64,000 bases of DNA from Gemmatimonadaceae bacterium (lineage in GTDB: Bacteria; Gemmatimonadota; Gemmatimonadetes; Gemmatimonadales; Gemmatimonadaceae). A model generated the notes under the pieces. It searched no databases and was not told where the DNA came from. It worked only from the letters and a program-made list of their open reading frames with translations. The DNA lies in the NCBI GenBank assembly GCA_020851035.1, contig JADZDM010000004.1, positions 121,441 to 185,440 on the forward strand, given 5' to 3'. The position numbers were made by a program, and so were the translations under genes. Positions 1 through 12,906 of this stretch are shown piece by piece; positions within the stretch are counted from its first letter, which is position 1; each line of letters opens with the position of its first letter.

Positions 1-852
1 GGCGTGATCAGTGCGACGGGACGGAACCTCGTGCCGCAGCAGGGACAGTCCGAGACGGGGGGCACGTACGTGGACATGCTCCAGACCGACGCGTCGATCA
101 ATCCCGGCAACTCGGGTGGCCCGCTGGTGAATGCGCTCGGCCAGGTGATCGGGGTCAACACCTCGATCTTCTCCCCCAGTGGCGGGAGCATCGGCCTCGG
201 CTTCGCGATCCCGATCAACCGGGCCATGCGGGTGGCCGACGACCTGCTGAAGCACGGTGCGGTGCGGCACCCGTGGATCGGCCTGCGCATCGCACAGCCG
301 GCCGGCAACACCCCGCGCGAGGTGCTGCGGTCGGGCGTGGTGGTGCGGAGCGTGGTCCTCGGCTCGCCGGCGGCGCAGGCCGGCATCAAGCCCGGCGACC
401 AGATCGTCCGGAGCCGCGGCCGGTTCCTGCGCAACATGTTCGACTGGGAAGGCGAGATGCTGGAACTGCGCGTCGGCGAGGCGGCGGCGATGGTGATCAG
501 CCGCGACGGGCGCGAGGAGACGGTGTCGGTCACGCCGGCCGACATGCCGGAGGTCGGCGCGAAGAAGGTCGAGGTGCTGCGCGATGTGCAGCTGGTGACG
601 CTCACGCCCGCCATCCGGCAGGAGCGCAACATCCGCTCGACGCGCGGGGCGCTCGTCGTGAACGCCAGCGACCGCGTGATGGACCAGCTCGGGGTCATGC
701 CCGGGGACGTGATCATCGGCGTGAACCGCGTGTCGGTCAGCTCGGCCGAGGAAGTGGCGCGGGCCATCGACCAGCTCGCGGGACGCGGCATGATCCAGCT
801 CATCATCGAGCGGCGCGGCGCGATGTACTCCACCCAGTTCTACATCCAGTGA
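1..852 (+). CDS. HtrA/DegP-type serine protease, 3' part (5' end outside window)
   Basis: This is the C-terminal 283 residues of a periplasmic HtrA-family serine protease/chaperone, which degrades or refolds damaged envelope proteins. The nucleophile motif GNSGGPL lies at window residues 36-42 (Ser38). The His and Asp of the triad must lie upstream of the window. Two PDZ domains follow, at about residues 95-185 and 195-280, the usual DegP/MucD layout. The frame is open from base 1, so the gene is cut by the window edge. Its TGA stop overlaps the purB ATG by one base (TGATG), so it appears co-transcribed with the purine genes. The family assignment is firm. Which paralogue (DegP, DegQ, MucD) cannot be decided. 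Confidence 0.93.
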   Translation, partial: GVISATGRNLVPQQGQSETGGTYVDMLQTDASINPGNSGGPLVNALGQVIGVNTSIFSPSGGSIGLGFAIPINRAMRVADDLLKHGAVRHPWIGLRIAQPAGNTPREVLRSGVVVRSVVLGSPAAQAGIKPGDQIVRSRGRFLRNMFDWEGEMLELRVGEAAAMVISRDGREETVSVTPADMPEVGAKKVEVLRDVQLVTLTPAIRQERNIRSTRGALVVNASDRVMDQLGVMPGDVIIGVNRVSVSSAEEVARAIDQLAGRGMIQLIIERRGAMYSTQFYIQ

Positions 853-2291
853 TGTCCCAGCCACACGTGTTGTACTCGTCGCCGCTTGCCGAGCGATATG
901 CCTCCCCCGCCATGCTCGAGCTGTGGGGGGCGCAGAACCGCTACAGCCTCTGGCGGCGCCTGTGGCTCGCGCTGGCCGAGAGCCAGCAGCGCCTCGGCGT
1001 CGACATCCCCGACGCGGCGATCGCCGCGATGCGTGGCGCGCTGGACGACATCGACTTCACCGCCGTCGCCGCCTATGAGAAGCGGTTCCGCCACGACGTG
1101 ATGGCGCACGTGCATGCCTTCGGGGATGCCGCGCCGGCGGCGAAGGCGTTCATCCACCTCGGGGCGACGTCGGCCTACGTGACCGACAACGCCGACCTGA
1201 TCCTGATGCGGCGGGGGCTCGAGATCCTGCGCGCGAAGCTGGCGGCGGCGCTGCGCGCGATGGCCGGGTTCGCGCGGGACTGGCGTGCTGAGCCCACCCT
1301 GGGCTACACGCACCTGCAGTCCGCGCAGCTGACGACGGTGGGCAAGCGCTGCACGCTCTGGATGCAGGACTTCCTGCTCGACCTGGCCGACCTCGAGCAC
1401 CGCATCGCGACGCTGCCGTTCCGCGGCGTGAAGGGCACCACCGGCACGCAGGCCAGCTTCCTCACGCTGTTCGACGGCGACCACGGGCGGGTGCGGGAGC
1501 TGGACCGCATGGTCACCGCGGCGATGGGCTTCCCGCGGCCGCTGCCGGTGACGGGCCAGACTTACAGCCGGAAGCTCGACGCGCAGGTGCTGGGCGTGGT
1601 GAGCGGGATCGCGTCCAGCGCGTCGAAGTTCAGCGGCGACATCCGGATGCTGCAGGCGTTCGGCGAGATCGAGGAGCCGTTCGAGAAGGAGCAGATCGGC
1701 AGCTCGGCGATGGCGTACAAGCGCAACCCGATGCGGGCCGAGCGCATCGCATCGCTCGCGCGGTTCGTGCTGTCGCTGGAGCCGAATGCCAACCAGACGC
1801 ACGCGGTGCAGTACTTCGAGCGGACGCTGGACGACTCCGCCAACCGCCGGCTGGTGATCCCGGAGGCCTTCCTCGCCTGTGACGCGATCCTGATCCTGGT
1901 GGCGAACATCGCCCGCGGCCTGGAGGTGCATCCCGAGCGGATCCGGCGTCGGGTGGACGACGAGCTGCCGTTCATGGCGACCGAGGAACTGATCGTGAAT
2001 GCGGTGCGCGCCGGCGGCGACCGCCAGGCGGTGCACGAGGTGATCCGCCGGCACGCGATCGCCGCCGCGCGCGCGGTGAAGGACGAGGGCGTGCGCAACG
2101 ACCTGCTGGAACGCCTGACCGCCGACCCGGAGTATCCCGTGGACCTCGAAGTGCTGCAGCGCGTGATGTCCCCTGCCCGCTTCGTCGGGCGGAGTGCCGA
2201 GCAGGTGGACGAGTTCCTGGCCGAGGAGCTGGAACCGGCGCTGGCCGGGATCGCCACCGACGAGACGGCGGCCGGGGCGGTCCGTGTTTGA
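852..2291 (+). CDS. purB: Adenylosuccinate lyase
   Basis: Adenylosuccinate lyase (479 aa) acts twice in the cytosolic purine pathway: it converts SAICAR to AICAR plus fumarate, and adenylosuccinate to AMP plus fumarate. The fumarase/aspartase-superfamily signature reads [14 protein letters not shown] at about residue 283. It resembles the animal-type ADSL motif (SSAMPYKRNPMR) more than the shorter bacterial PurB motif. [14 protein letters not shown] near residue 100 carries a conserved active-site stretch. The ATG at 852 overlaps the htrA stop. The 3' end overlaps the purC GTG by 8 bases. Placement immediately before purC matches consecutive pathway steps (PurC makes SAICAR, PurB cleaves it). 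Confidence 0.96.
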   Translation: MSQPHVLYSSPLAERYASPAMLELWGAQNRYSLWRRLWLALAESQQRLGVDIPDAAIAAMRGALDDIDFTAVAAYEKRFRHDVMAHVHAFGDAAPAAKAFIHLGATSAYVTDNADLILMRRGLEILRAKLAAALRAMAGFARDWRAEPTLGYTHLQSAQLTTVGKRCTLWMQDFLLDLADLEHRIATLPFRGVKGTTGTQASFLTLFDGDHGRVRELDRMVTAAMGFPRPLPVTGQTYSRKLDAQVLGVVSGIASSASKFSGDIRMLQAFGEIEEPFEKEQIGSSAMAYKRNPMRAERIASLARFVLSLEPNANQTHAVQYFERTLDDSANRRLVIPEAFLACDAILILVANIARGLEVHPERIRRRVDDELPFMATEELIVNAVRAGGDRQAVHEVIRRHAIAAARAVKDEGVRNDLLERLTADPEYPVDLEVLQRVMSPARFVGRSAEQVDEFLAEELEPALAGIATDETAAGAVRV

Positions 2292-3228
2292 CGCGCGGCT
2301 GACGCCGGCCGGCATCCCGACCACGCGCCTGCCGCTGTTCCATGCGGCGCGCGGCAAGGTGCGTGACGTGTACGAGGTCGACGAGGAGCGCCTCCTGCTG
2401 GTGGCCACCGACCGTGTCAGCGCGTTCGACGTGGTGATGCGCGAGGCGGTGCCGTACAAGGGCATCGTGCTGACGCAGATGACGGCCTGGTGGCTGCGCC
2501 AGCTGGAGGCGGAGGTGGCCCACCACATGATCAGTGCCGATGCGTCGGAGATCATCGCCGAGGTGCCGGAACTCGCGCCGCACCGCGCCACGATCACGGG
2601 GCGCTCGATGCTGGTCAAGCGGGCGCGGATCTTCCCGGTGGAGTGCGTCATCCGCGGCTACTTGAGCGGCTCGGCGTGGAAGGAGTACGCGGCGCAGGGC
2701 ACGCTGGCGGGCGAGCGCCTGCCGGCAGGGCTCGTGGAGAGCGCGGTGCTGCAGCCGGCGATCTTCTCACCGGCGACGAAGGCGGTGACCGGGCACGACG
2801 AGAACATCACGATCGACCGGATGAAGACGGTGGTGGGCGACGTGCACGCCCGCGAGCTCGAGGAGCTCACGCGCCTGGTCTACGACCGCGGCGGGCGCAT
2901 GGCACAGGCCCGCGGCATCATCATCGCCGACACCAAGTTCGAGTTCGGGCTCTGGCGGGACCGCGTGATCCTCTGCGACGAGGTGCTCACGCCTGATTCG
3001 TCACGGTTCTGGCCCGCCGAGGCGTACGCGCCCGGCGGACCGCAACCCAGCTTCGACAAGCAGCCGCTGCGTGACTGGCTGCAGGACGAGCGGAACGCCG
3101 GTCGCTGGAATGGCGAGGCGCCGCCGCCGTCGCTGCCGGAGGAGGTCGTGGAGGCCACCAGCCTGCGCTACCTCGATGCCTTCCGGCGCATCACCGGCGC
3201 GGCGCTCGACCTGACGCAGTTCTCATGA
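2284..3228 (+). CDS. purC: Phosphoribosylaminoimidazole-succinocarboxamide synthase (SAICAR synthetase)
   Basis: SAICAR synthetase (314 aa) joins CAIR and aspartate with ATP hydrolysis. Visible family motifs are [20 protein letters not shown] near the N terminus, [12 protein letters not shown] in the middle, and DTKFEFG near residue 220. At about 310 residues it matches the longer Ade1-like bacterial/fungal form rather than the 240-residue E. coli form. I chose the GTG at 2284 because the similarity begins just after it and it overlaps the purB stop by 8 bases. An upstream in-frame ATG at 2194 lies inside purB and would add a non-conserved, Arg-rich leader. The stop overlaps the next ATG (ATGA). 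Confidence 0.95.
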   Translation: MFDARLTPAGIPTTRLPLFHAARGKVRDVYEVDEERLLLVATDRVSAFDVVMREAVPYKGIVLTQMTAWWLRQLEAEVAHHMISADASEIIAEVPELAPHRATITGRSMLVKRARIFPVECVIRGYLSGSAWKEYAAQGTLAGERLPAGLVESAVLQPAIFSPATKAVTGHDENITIDRMKTVVGDVHARELEELTRLVYDRGGRMAQARGIIIADTKFEFGLWRDRVILCDEVLTPDSSRFWPAEAYAPGGPQPSFDKQPLRDWLQDERNAGRWNGEAPPPSLPEEVVEATSLRYLDAFRRITGAALDLTQFS

Positions 3229-3458
3229 GCTTCTCGCGCGATGGCGCTGCGCTGATGGCGATCTGCGGCGGGATCGCCGTCGCCGTGCTGGCGCTGGCCG
3301 TCTGGCGCCGGAGCTGGGCGCTCTGGATCGTGGGCGTCGTCCTGCTCGTCGCGACCCTCGGCGTGGCCTGGGTGTTCCGCACGCCGGCCGGCCGCGTGGC
3401 GCACGAGACACCGTCGGCGGCGACGGCGGCGGCGACGCGTGCCGGAGGGTCCCCGTGA
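3225..3458 (+). CDS. Short two-TM protein resembling only the N-terminus of phosphatidylserine decarboxylase
   Basis: This 77-aa ORF encodes a start segment ([11 protein letters not shown]), two close hydrophobic helices (about residues 8-24 and 30-50), then WVFRTPAGR and an Ala/Thr-rich tail. Short-type Psd proenzymes begin the same way: two helices followed by a [WY]FFR[DN]PER motif and then the catalytic domain. Here the ORF stops about 20 residues later, so the self-cleavage and catalytic part is missing. It sits between purC (ATGA overlap) and pssA (GTGA overlap), where a psd gene would fit next to phosphatidylserine synthase. The ORF is intact and translationally coupled. It may be a psd remnant or a small membrane protein in its own right. 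The Psd link is inferred from pattern only. Confidence 0.6.
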   Translation: MSFSRDGAALMAICGGIAVAVLALAVWRRSWALWIVGVVLLVATLGVAWVFRTPAGRVAHETPSAATAAATRAGGSP

Positions 3459-4411
3459 TGCGCGTGCAACCAGGGCGCCCCGAGCGGCCGACGGGCATGC
3501 GGCGCGCGGTGGTGCTCTTTCCCGGCGGGCTGACGCTGGGCAACCTGTTCTTCGGCATCTTCGCGATGATCAGTGCAAGCCGCGGCGAGTTCGGCCGGGC
3601 GGTGCTGTTCATCGTGTGCGGCGGCGTCTGCGACATGCTCGACGGCCGCGTGGCGCGGGCAACGAACTCGGGCACCGAGTTCGGCGAGCAGCTCGACTCG
3701 CTGGTGGACGCGATCTCGTTCGGGCTGGCGCCGGCGATGATCACGTACTTCGCCGTCCTCGCCCCGACGGAGCCGGGCCGCGACCGGTGGTCGTGGATCC
3801 TGGTCTTCTTCTTCTGCATGTGTGCCGTGCTGCGCCTGGCACGCTTCAACGTCACGCAGGCCGGCTCGAAGAAGAGCTACTTCCTGGGTCTTCCCAGCCC
3901 GGCGGCCGGCGGCACGCTCGCCACCTACCACTGGTTCGCGCAGACGCCGCTGTACCAGCAGACGATGATCGGCGACCTGCCGTGGCACGAGCTCGTGAAG
4001 TACCTGATGGTCGGGCTGTCGCTGCTGATGATCAGCAACGTGCGCTACCCTGCCTTCCCCCGGACGGGCTTCCGCGACTGGAAGGGCATCCTCGGCTCCG
4101 TCACGGTGATCACCTGCCTGGTCGGCGCGATCGTGGTGCCGCGGCAGTTCTTCTTCCCGGCGGGGCTCGTGTACGTGCTGGTCGGCCTGATGGGCACGAT
4201 CCTGCAGTCGCTGGCCGATCGCCCGGAGCCGCTGGCCGCCGAGGACATCGCGGGCGAACGCGCGGTCGCGGCCTCCGATGCGCTCACGATCGTGGACGCC
4301 AACCGGCGCCGCAAGCGCCGGCGCTCGCGCGACGACACCCCGCTGGTCCCCCGCTCGCCCACCGCCCCGCCTCCCCCACCCCCATCCCGCTCGCCCGAGC
4401 CCCCAGAATGA
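3455..4411 (+). CDS. pssA: CDP-diacylglycerol--serine O-phosphatidyltransferase
   Basis: This membrane enzyme (318 aa) makes phosphatidylserine from CDP-diacylglycerol and serine. The CDP-alcohol phosphotransferase signature DG-x2-AR-x8-G-x3-D-x3-D is complete, from LDGRVARA through EFGEQLDSLVD at about residues 60-85. About six hydrophobic helices follow. The last 60 residues are polar and then Pro-rich, an unstructured cytosolic tail. The start is the GTG at 3455, overlapping the previous stop (GTGA); an ATG follows at once at 3458. The stop overlaps the purS ATG (ATGA). CdsA, which makes its substrate, is encoded at 43.7 kb. Confidence 0.94.
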   Translation: MMRVQPGRPERPTGMRRAVVLFPGGLTLGNLFFGIFAMISASRGEFGRAVLFIVCGGVCDMLDGRVARATNSGTEFGEQLDSLVDAISFGLAPAMITYFAVLAPTEPGRDRWSWILVFFFCMCAVLRLARFNVTQAGSKKSYFLGLPSPAAGGTLATYHWFAQTPLYQQTMIGDLPWHELVKYLMVGLSLLMISNVRYPAFPRTGFRDWKGILGSVTVITCLVGAIVVPRQFFFPAGLVYVLVGLMGTILQSLADRPEPLAAEDIAGERAVAASDALTIVDANRRRKRRRSRDDTPLVPRSPTAPPPPPPSRSPEPPE

Positions 4412-4665
4412 GCCGCTACCGCGTCAGTGTGCACATCGTCCCGCGCAAGGGACTCCTCGATCCGCAGGGCAAGGCCGTGTCCGACGCGCTGCACGCGCTG
4501 GGCTTCCCGGAGGTCGAGGACACCCGCATCGGCCGGCACCTCGTGCTCGACGTGAGGGCGGACAGTGCGGCCGCGGCCGAGACGGCGGTGCAGGCGATGT
4601 GCGACAAGCTGCTCGCCAACCCGGTCACCGAAGACTACCAGATCGCCTCCACGGTGACGGCCTGA
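4408..4665 (+). CDS. purS: Phosphoribosylformylglycinamidine synthase subunit PurS
   Basis: PurS (85 aa) is the small structural subunit of the three-part FGAM synthase. It links PurQ to PurL and helps ammonia pass between them. The sequence has the typical start (VSVHIVPRKGLLDPQGKAV) and the GF.EVEDTRIGRH core that marks the family. The ATG at 4408 overlaps the pssA stop by 4 bases. The purQ ATG lies 2 bases after the PurS stop. The purS-purQ-purL order is the usual one for bacteria with split FGAM synthase. Confidence 0.95.
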   Translation: MSRYRVSVHIVPRKGLLDPQGKAVSDALHALGFPEVEDTRIGRHLVLDVRADSAAAAETAVQAMCDKLLANPVTEDYQIASTVTA

Positions 4666-4667
4666 CG

Positions 4668-5360
4668 ATGAAGTTCGGCATCGTCACCTTCCCCGGCTCC
4701 AACTGCGACGTCGACGCACTCCACGCGGTGACCGACCAGCTGGGCCAGACCGCGGTGTCGCTCTGGCATCGCGACCATGACACACAGGACTGCGACGTCC
4801 TTATACTCCCGGGCGGGTTCAGCTACGGCGACGCCCTGCGGGCCGGCGCGATCGCGCGCTTCAGCCCCATCATGCGGGAGGTCGTCGCCCACGCGGAGCG
4901 CGGGGCGCCGGTGATCGGCATCTGCAACGGCTTCCAGATCCTGTGTGAGTCACACCTGCTGCCCGGCGCGCTGATGCGGAATGCCGGCCTGCAGTTCGTC
5001 TGCGACTGGGTGCACCTGCGGGTGGAGGGCGCGGCGCCGCTCTACCTGTCCGGCTATGCCCCGGGACAGGTGCTGCGCATCCCCGTGGCGCACGGCGAGG
5101 GCCGCTTCGCCGCCGACGACGCGACGCTCGACGCCCTCGAGCAGCAGGGACAGGTGGTGTTCCGGTACTGCGACGCCGACGGGACTGTCTCCGATGCGGC
5201 CAATCCCAACGGGGCGATGCGCAACATCGCCGGCATCACCAACGCCGCCGGCAACGTGCTGGGCATGATGCCGCACCCGGAGCGGGCGGTGGAGTCGCTG
5301 CTCGGATCCGTGGACGGGCTGCCGCTGTTCGAGTCACTCCTGGCACGGGTGGGTGCATGA
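4668..5360 (+). CDS. purQ: Phosphoribosylformylglycinamidine synthase subunit PurQ (glutaminase)
   Basis: PurQ (230 aa) is the class I glutamine amidotransferase subunit that frees ammonia for FGAM synthesis by PurL. The nucleophile elbow GICNGFQIL (about residues 83-91) supplies the catalytic Cys, and [10 protein letters not shown] near the C terminus supplies the His-x-Glu pair. The N-terminal FPGSNCDVD and [18 protein letters not shown] motifs are typical of PurQ. The stop overlaps the purL ATG by 4 bases (ATGA), so equal production of the two subunits is likely. Confidence 0.96.
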   Translation: MKFGIVTFPGSNCDVDALHAVTDQLGQTAVSLWHRDHDTQDCDVLILPGGFSYGDALRAGAIARFSPIMREVVAHAERGAPVIGICNGFQILCESHLLPGALMRNAGLQFVCDWVHLRVEGAAPLYLSGYAPGQVLRIPVAHGEGRFAADDATLDALEQQGQVVFRYCDADGTVSDAANPNGAMRNIAGITNAAGNVLGMMPHPERAVESLLGSVDGLPLFESLLARVGA

Positions 5361-7645
5361 GCGCCACGCCCTCCAGGGTGCAGCCTCGCCCGGGCGACCC
5401 GGCGATCACGCCGGCGCTGGTCGCGGAGCATGGCATCACGCCGTTCGAGTACGAGAAGCTGCTCGGCCTGCTCGGGCGTGAGCCCACGTTCACCGAGCTT
5501 GGCATCGTGAGCGCGCTGTGGAGCGAGCACTGCTCGTACAAGCACTCGCGCCCCGTGCTGAAGACACTGCCGACGCAGGCGCCGTACGTGCTGCAGGGCC
5601 CGGGTGAGAACGCCGGCGTGATCAGCGTCGGCGACGGGCTCGCCGTCGCGTTCAAGATCGAGAGCCACAACCACCCGTCGGCGGTGGAGCCGTACCAGGG
5701 GGCGGCCACCGGTGTCGGCGGCATCCTGCGCGACGTGTTCACGATGGGCGCGCGCCCCATCGCGATGCTCAACTCGCTCCGCTTCGGCAGCCTCGACTCG
5801 CCGCGGGTGCGCTGGCTGGTCTCCGGCGTCGTCAAGGGCATCGGCGACTACGGCAATTGCATCGGGGTGCCGACGGTGGCGGGCGACGTGATGTTCGACC
5901 CGGCGTACGAGGGCAACCCGCTCGTCAACGCGATGTGCGTCGGGCTGATGCGCGAGGAGGAACTGATCACCGCCAAGGCCGAGGGCGTGGGCAACCCGAT
6001 CCTCGCCGTCGGTGCGCGCACGGGCCGCGACGGCATCCATGGCGCGAGCTTCGCGTCCGAGGACCTGAGCGAGGAGAACGAGGCGAAGCGGCCGCGGGTG
6101 CAGGTGGGCGATCCCTTCACCGAGAAGTTGCTGCTCGAGGCGTCGCTGGAGCTGATCCGCAGCGGGCACATCGTCGCGATCCAGGACATGGGTGCGGCCG
6201 GCCTCACGTCGAGTAGTGCCGAGATGGCCGAGCGCGGTGACGTGGGCGTGGTGATCGACGTGACGAAGGTGCCGGTGCGCGAGGAGGGGATGACCCCCTA
6301 CGAGATCCTGCTCAGCGAGAGCCAGGAGCGGATGCTGGTGGTGGCGAAGAAGGGCCATGAGGAGGCCGCGCGGGCGATCCTGCGCAAGTGGGACCTGCAG
6401 GCCGAGGTGATCGGCGAGGTGATCGCGGAGCCCGTGTACCGCGTGGTGGAGGGCGACCGCGTGGTGGCCGAGTTTCCCGGCAGCCGGCTGGTGACCGAGT
6501 GCCCGCAGTACGCCCCGGAGGCGCGCGAGAGCGAGGCGATCGTGGCCCTGCGTGCCCGTGATCCGCACGAGGTGCCGGAGCGCCCGGAGGAGTCGGACGC
6601 CGCCTGGACGCTGCGTGCGCTGCTCTCGTCGCCCACCATCGCGAACAAGCGCTGGATCTACCGCCAGTACGACTCGCAGGTGCGCACCAGCACCGTCGTC
6701 GGGCCGGGGGCCGGTGATGCAGCCGTGGTGCGGCTGCGCGGCACCACCAAGGCGCTGGCGCTGAAGACCGACTGCAACTCCCGCTACGTCTACCTGGACC
6801 CGCGGATGGGCGGGCGGATCGCGGTGGCGGAGGCGGCGCGCAACGTCGCCTGCACCGGTGGCCGCCCGATGGCCATCACGAACTGCCTGAATTTCGGCAA
6901 CCCGAAGAAGCCCGAGGTGTTCTTCCAGTTCCGAGAGGCGGTCTACGGCATGGGCGACGCCTGCCGCGCCCTCGGCACGCCGGTCACGGGCGGCAACGTG
7001 TCGCTCTACAACGAGAACCCACAGGGCGCGGTGTTCCCCACGCCGACGATCGGCATGGTGGGCCTCGTGGCCGACGTGGCGCACATCACGCGCAGCGGCT
7101 TCGCCACGGCTGGCGCCTCGATCGTCCAGCTGGGCGAGTGCTCCGATGAACTCGGTGCCAGCGAGTACCTCGCGCGGGTGCACGGGCTCACGATCGGCGC
7201 GGTGCCGGTGGTGGACCTCGACCACGAGAAGCGGCTGGTCGATGCCCTGCTGGCGGCGATCGCGGCCGGTGTCGTGGAGTCCGCGCACGACATCAGCGAG
7301 GGCGGCCTGGCGGTGGCCCTCGCGGAGTGCTGCATGGGTGACCGGATCGCCACGTTCGGCGCCTCGGTGGACCTCGGGCCCGATGCACCGGGCTCGCCGC
7401 GTGCGCTGCTCTGGGGTGAGGCGCAGGGTCGGGTGATCGTGAGCACGCAGGACGCCGCGGCGGTGCTGTCGCACGCCCGCGCACAGGGCATTCCCGCGCG
7501 GGTGATCGGTGCCGTCACGGCCGACCCGCGCCTCGTCATCCGGGCCGGTGCCCGGACCCTTGATGCACCGCTGGCGCCACTGGTCGATGCGTACTTCGAT
7601 GCGATCCCGGCATTGATGCGACGCGCCGCGACGGCGACGGCCTGA
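5357..7645 (+). CDS. purL: Phosphoribosylformylglycinamidine synthase subunit PurL
   Basis: PurL (762 aa, small-type) converts FGAR to FGAM with ATP and ammonia supplied by PurQ. It contains the duplicated AIRS-like ATP-binding/C-terminal halves. [11 protein letters not shown] and [14 protein letters not shown] in the first 110 residues are the PurL hallmarks. [14 protein letters not shown] and, in the second half, [14 protein letters not shown] are conserved nucleotide-binding stretches. The length matches PurL proteins that work with separate PurS and PurQ. It overlaps purQ by 4 bases, and purF follows after 13 bases. Confidence 0.97.
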   Translation: MSATPSRVQPRPGDPAITPALVAEHGITPFEYEKLLGLLGREPTFTELGIVSALWSEHCSYKHSRPVLKTLPTQAPYVLQGPGENAGVISVGDGLAVAFKIESHNHPSAVEPYQGAATGVGGILRDVFTMGARPIAMLNSLRFGSLDSPRVRWLVSGVVKGIGDYGNCIGVPTVAGDVMFDPAYEGNPLVNAMCVGLMREEELITAKAEGVGNPILAVGARTGRDGIHGASFASEDLSEENEAKRPRVQVGDPFTEKLLLEASLELIRSGHIVAIQDMGAAGLTSSSAEMAERGDVGVVIDVTKVPVREEGMTPYEILLSESQERMLVVAKKGHEEAARAILRKWDLQAEVIGEVIAEPVYRVVEGDRVVAEFPGSRLVTECPQYAPEARESEAIVALRARDPHEVPERPEESDAAWTLRALLSSPTIANKRWIYRQYDSQVRTSTVVGPGAGDAAVVRLRGTTKALALKTDCNSRYVYLDPRMGGRIAVAEAARNVACTGGRPMAITNCLNFGNPKKPEVFFQFREAVYGMGDACRALGTPVTGGNVSLYNENPQGAVFPTPTIGMVGLVADVAHITRSGFATAGASIVQLGECSDELGASEYLARVHGLTIGAVPVVDLDHEKRLVDALLAAIAAGVVESAHDISEGGLAVALAECCMGDRIATFGASVDLGPDAPGSPRALLWGEAQGRVIVSTQDAAAVLSHARAQGIPARVIGAVTADPRLVIRAGARTLDAPLAPLVDAYFDAIPALMRRAATATA

Positions 7646-7658
7646 GGACTGACCTGTC

Positions 7659-9038
7659 ATGTGTGGAATCTTCGGGATCTACGGCACGCCGGACGCGGCG
7701 GCCCTGACGCACCTTGGCCTGTATGCCCTGCAGCACCGCGGGCAGGAATCGGCGGGCATCGTGACGGTGGACCAGGGGGGGGCCGCCCACCCCATCCGCG
7801 CGATGGGGCTCGTCTCCGAGGCGCTCCCCGCGTCGTCGATCGCGCCGCTGGTCGGTGACGTGGCCATCGGCCACACCCGGTACAGCACCGCCGGCAGCTC
7901 GACGGTGGAGAATGCCCAGCCGATCATGGCGCGCTTCAAGGGCGGCGTGATCGCACTGGCGCACAATGGCAACCTGACGAACGCCTCCGAGATCCGGGCG
8001 GAGCTCGAGGCGCAGGGGTCGATCTTCACCTCGACGATGGACTCCGAGGTGCTGCTCCACCGGCTCGCACGCTCGAGCCACGAGGACCCGGTGCAGCGGC
8101 TCACCGATGCGCTGCAGGGGGTGGAAGGCGCCTATTCGCTGGTGGTGCTGATCAACCAGACGCTCCTCGCCGCGCGCGACCCGCGCGGCTGGCGTCCGCT
8201 GGTGCTGGGTCGCCTCGGTGACAGCGTGATCGCCACCAGCGAGACCTGCGCGCTGGACATCGTGAATGCGACGCTGCTGCGCGAGGTGCAGCCCGGGGAG
8301 ATCGTGGCGGTCGAGCGCGGCGAGCTGCGGGCGGTGCAGGCGTTCCCGGTGCAGCCGCTGAAGAAGTGCGTGTTCGAGCACGTGTACTTCGCGCGCCCCG
8401 ACAGCCAGATCTTCGGCCACAGCGTGGACCGGGCGCGCCGCGCGCTGGGCCACCAGCTGGCGCGCGAGTGCCCTGCCCCGGGCGCCGACCTCGTGTTCGC
8501 GGTGCCCGACTCGTCGAATGCCGCCGCCCTGGGCTACGCGGAGACCAGCGGGCTGCCGCTGGAGCTGGCCCTGATCCGCAACCACTACATCGGGCGCACC
8601 TTCATCCAGCCGACGCAGTCGGGCCGGATCGCCAAGGTGAAGGTGAAGTACAACGCCGTGCGCGAGGTGCTGGCTGGCCGCAGCGTCGTGATGATCGACG
8701 ACTCGATCGTCCGGGGCACCACCACGCGCGGCCTGGTGAAGATGATCCGCGATGCCGGGGCCCGGGAGGTGCACATGCGCGTGAGCTCCGCCCCGGTCAC
8801 CGGGCCGTGCTGGTACGGCATCGACACGCCGCGGAAGGAGGAACTCATCGCCTCCGCCCGGAACGTCACCGAGATCGGCGCGATGCTCGGCGTCGACTCG
8901 CTCGGCTACCTGTCGCTGGAGGGGATGCTGGCCGCGGTGCCGGGTGGACCGACCGGCTTCTGCGACGCATGCTTCAGTGGGAACTATCCGACCGACCCCC
9001 CGGCGGACCTCGTCAGCGGACGTGCCTACGGCTGCTGA
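7659..9038 (+). CDS. purF: Amidophosphoribosyltransferase
   Basis: PurF (459 aa) is the committed enzyme of purine synthesis, making 5-phosphoribosylamine from PRPP and glutamine. The N-terminal nucleophile Cys is residue 2 (MCGIFGIYG), so only Met removal is needed and no propeptide is present. GHTRYSTAG and AHNGNLTNA mark the glutaminase domain. VVMIDDSIVRGTTTRG near residue 350 is the PRPP-binding loop. Four C-terminal-half cysteines (for example in TGFCDACFSGNYP) fit the Fe-S-containing B. subtilis-like subclass. It is the last purine gene of the cluster; purD, purM, purN, purE and purH are not in this window. Confidence 0.96.
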   Translation: MCGIFGIYGTPDAAALTHLGLYALQHRGQESAGIVTVDQGGAAHPIRAMGLVSEALPASSIAPLVGDVAIGHTRYSTAGSSTVENAQPIMARFKGGVIALAHNGNLTNASEIRAELEAQGSIFTSTMDSEVLLHRLARSSHEDPVQRLTDALQGVEGAYSLVVLINQTLLAARDPRGWRPLVLGRLGDSVIATSETCALDIVNATLLREVQPGEIVAVERGELRAVQAFPVQPLKKCVFEHVYFARPDSQIFGHSVDRARRALGHQLARECPAPGADLVFAVPDSSNAAALGYAETSGLPLELALIRNHYIGRTFIQPTQSGRIAKVKVKYNAVREVLAGRSVVMIDDSIVRGTTTRGLVKMIRDAGAREVHMRVSSAPVTGPCWYGIDTPRKEELIASARNVTEIGAMLGVDSLGYLSLEGMLAAVPGGPTGFCDACFSGNYPTDPPADLVSGRAYGC

Positions 9039-9064
9039 ACTGCCCTCCTGACACTGACCTCCAC

Positions 9065-11755
<2,691 letters not shown>

Positions 11756-11779
11756 CGCCCCGCCGGACGCGCGCACGCG

Positions 11780-12895
11780 ATGGCAGAGGCACTCAAGCAC
11801 CAGTTCGGGCCGCCGGTGGTGCAGCGGCTGGCCAGCGAACTGCAGGCGGCGTGGCCGGCGTTCGACCGGCACGGCTTCGAGCGCGACGCGCTGGAGGGAT
11901 TCGAGGCGCTCGAGCTCCTCGATCGCGGCCGGCACCTGGGCCGCGTCCTGCAGCGGTACCTGCCAGGGGCGTTCGGTGCTGCGGTGGACCTGCAGCTCGC
12001 CACGCTGCCCGCGGTGCGCGTGCCGGAAACGGGGATGCTCGCCTTCCGCTACCTCGCCCACACGGAGTTCATCCGGCAGTTCGGCCTGCCGCACCTGGAG
12101 GACTCGCTGCGGGGGCTGCACGCACTCACGCAGGTGTTCACCGGCGAGTTCGCGATCCGGCCGTTCCTCGAGCACCACCCGGCGGCGACACTCGCCCGGC
12201 TGCAGGAGTGGACGCGCGATCCGAACCCCCACGTGCGCCGGCTCGTCTCCGAGGGCACCCGGACGCGCCTGCCCTGGGCGCCGGTCCTGCGCGGCTTCCA
12301 GCGCGATCCGGCACCCGTGCTCGCCCTGCTGGAGCTGCTGCGCGATGACCCGGAGCTCTACGTGCGCCGCTCGGTGGCGAACAACCTGCACGACATCGGC
12401 AAGGACTCACCGGCACTGCTGCTGGAGACCGCCGGCCGCTGGCTGGACGGCGCCTCTGCCGGGCGCCGATGGATCGTGACCCACGCGCTGCGGACGCTGG
12501 TCAAGCGCGGGGATCCGGCCGCGCTCACGCTCCTCGGCTTCGGTGGCCGGGCGCGCCTCGAGCTCACCGCAGCGGCCATCACGCCGAAACGCGCGGTGAT
12601 GGGCTCCAAGGTCGTGGTGACCTGTGCGCTCCGGAACCCGGCGCGGAAGGCGCAGCGCGTGGTGGTCGACCTGCGCGTGCACTTCGTGAAGGCACACGGC
12701 GGCACGAACGCGAAGGTGTTCAAGCTGTCGACGATCGAGCTCGCCGCCGGCGCCACCGTGCAGCTCAGGAAGACCGTGTCGCTGGAAGACCTGTCCACGC
12801 GCCGGCACTACCCGGGCGAGCACCGCGTCGAGCTGCAGATGAACGGCGCCGTGTCACCACTCGGCAGCTTCACGCTGCGGCGCGCACCGCGCTGA
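11780..12895 (+). CDS. AlkC-type DNA alkylation repair protein (HEAT-like repeats plus Ig-like domain)
   Basis: This 371-aa protein looks like an AlkC DNA glycosylase, which removes cationic N3-alkylated bases without flipping them. The first 255 residues form HEAT-like helical repeats, with conserved stretches such as DPNPHVRRLVSEGTR.RLPWAP and DPELYVRRSVANNLHDIGKD. The last 110 residues (about 258-371) are beta-rich and match the Ig-like C-terminal domain described for the AlkC subgroup. Only 24 bases separate it from ppdK, so it may be the last gene of that transcript. It converges on the SDR gene 11 bases away. The fold assignment is strong; the exact substrate is inferred from the family. 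Confidence 0.85.
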   Translation: MAEALKHQFGPPVVQRLASELQAAWPAFDRHGFERDALEGFEALELLDRGRHLGRVLQRYLPGAFGAAVDLQLATLPAVRVPETGMLAFRYLAHTEFIRQFGLPHLEDSLRGLHALTQVFTGEFAIRPFLEHHPAATLARLQEWTRDPNPHVRRLVSEGTRTRLPWAPVLRGFQRDPAPVLALLELLRDDPELYVRRSVANNLHDIGKDSPALLLETAGRWLDGASAGRRWIVTHALRTLVKRGDPAALTLLGFGGRARLELTAAAITPKRAVMGSKVVVTCALRNPARKAQRVVVDLRVHFVKAHGGTNAKVFKLSTIELAAGATVQLRKTVSLEDLSTRRHYPGEHRVELQMNGAVSPLGSFTLRRAPR

Positions 12896-12906
12896 GTCAC
12901 GCCGGC

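Noticed and set aside
5054..7660. An 868-codon open frame on the - strand over purL
   Set aside because: It is a shadow of purL: Arg/His-rich composition with no family motifs, a common effect in GC-rich coding DNA. The same applies to long frames at 9026-11665, 15864-18101, 29246-31600 and 38947-41274.
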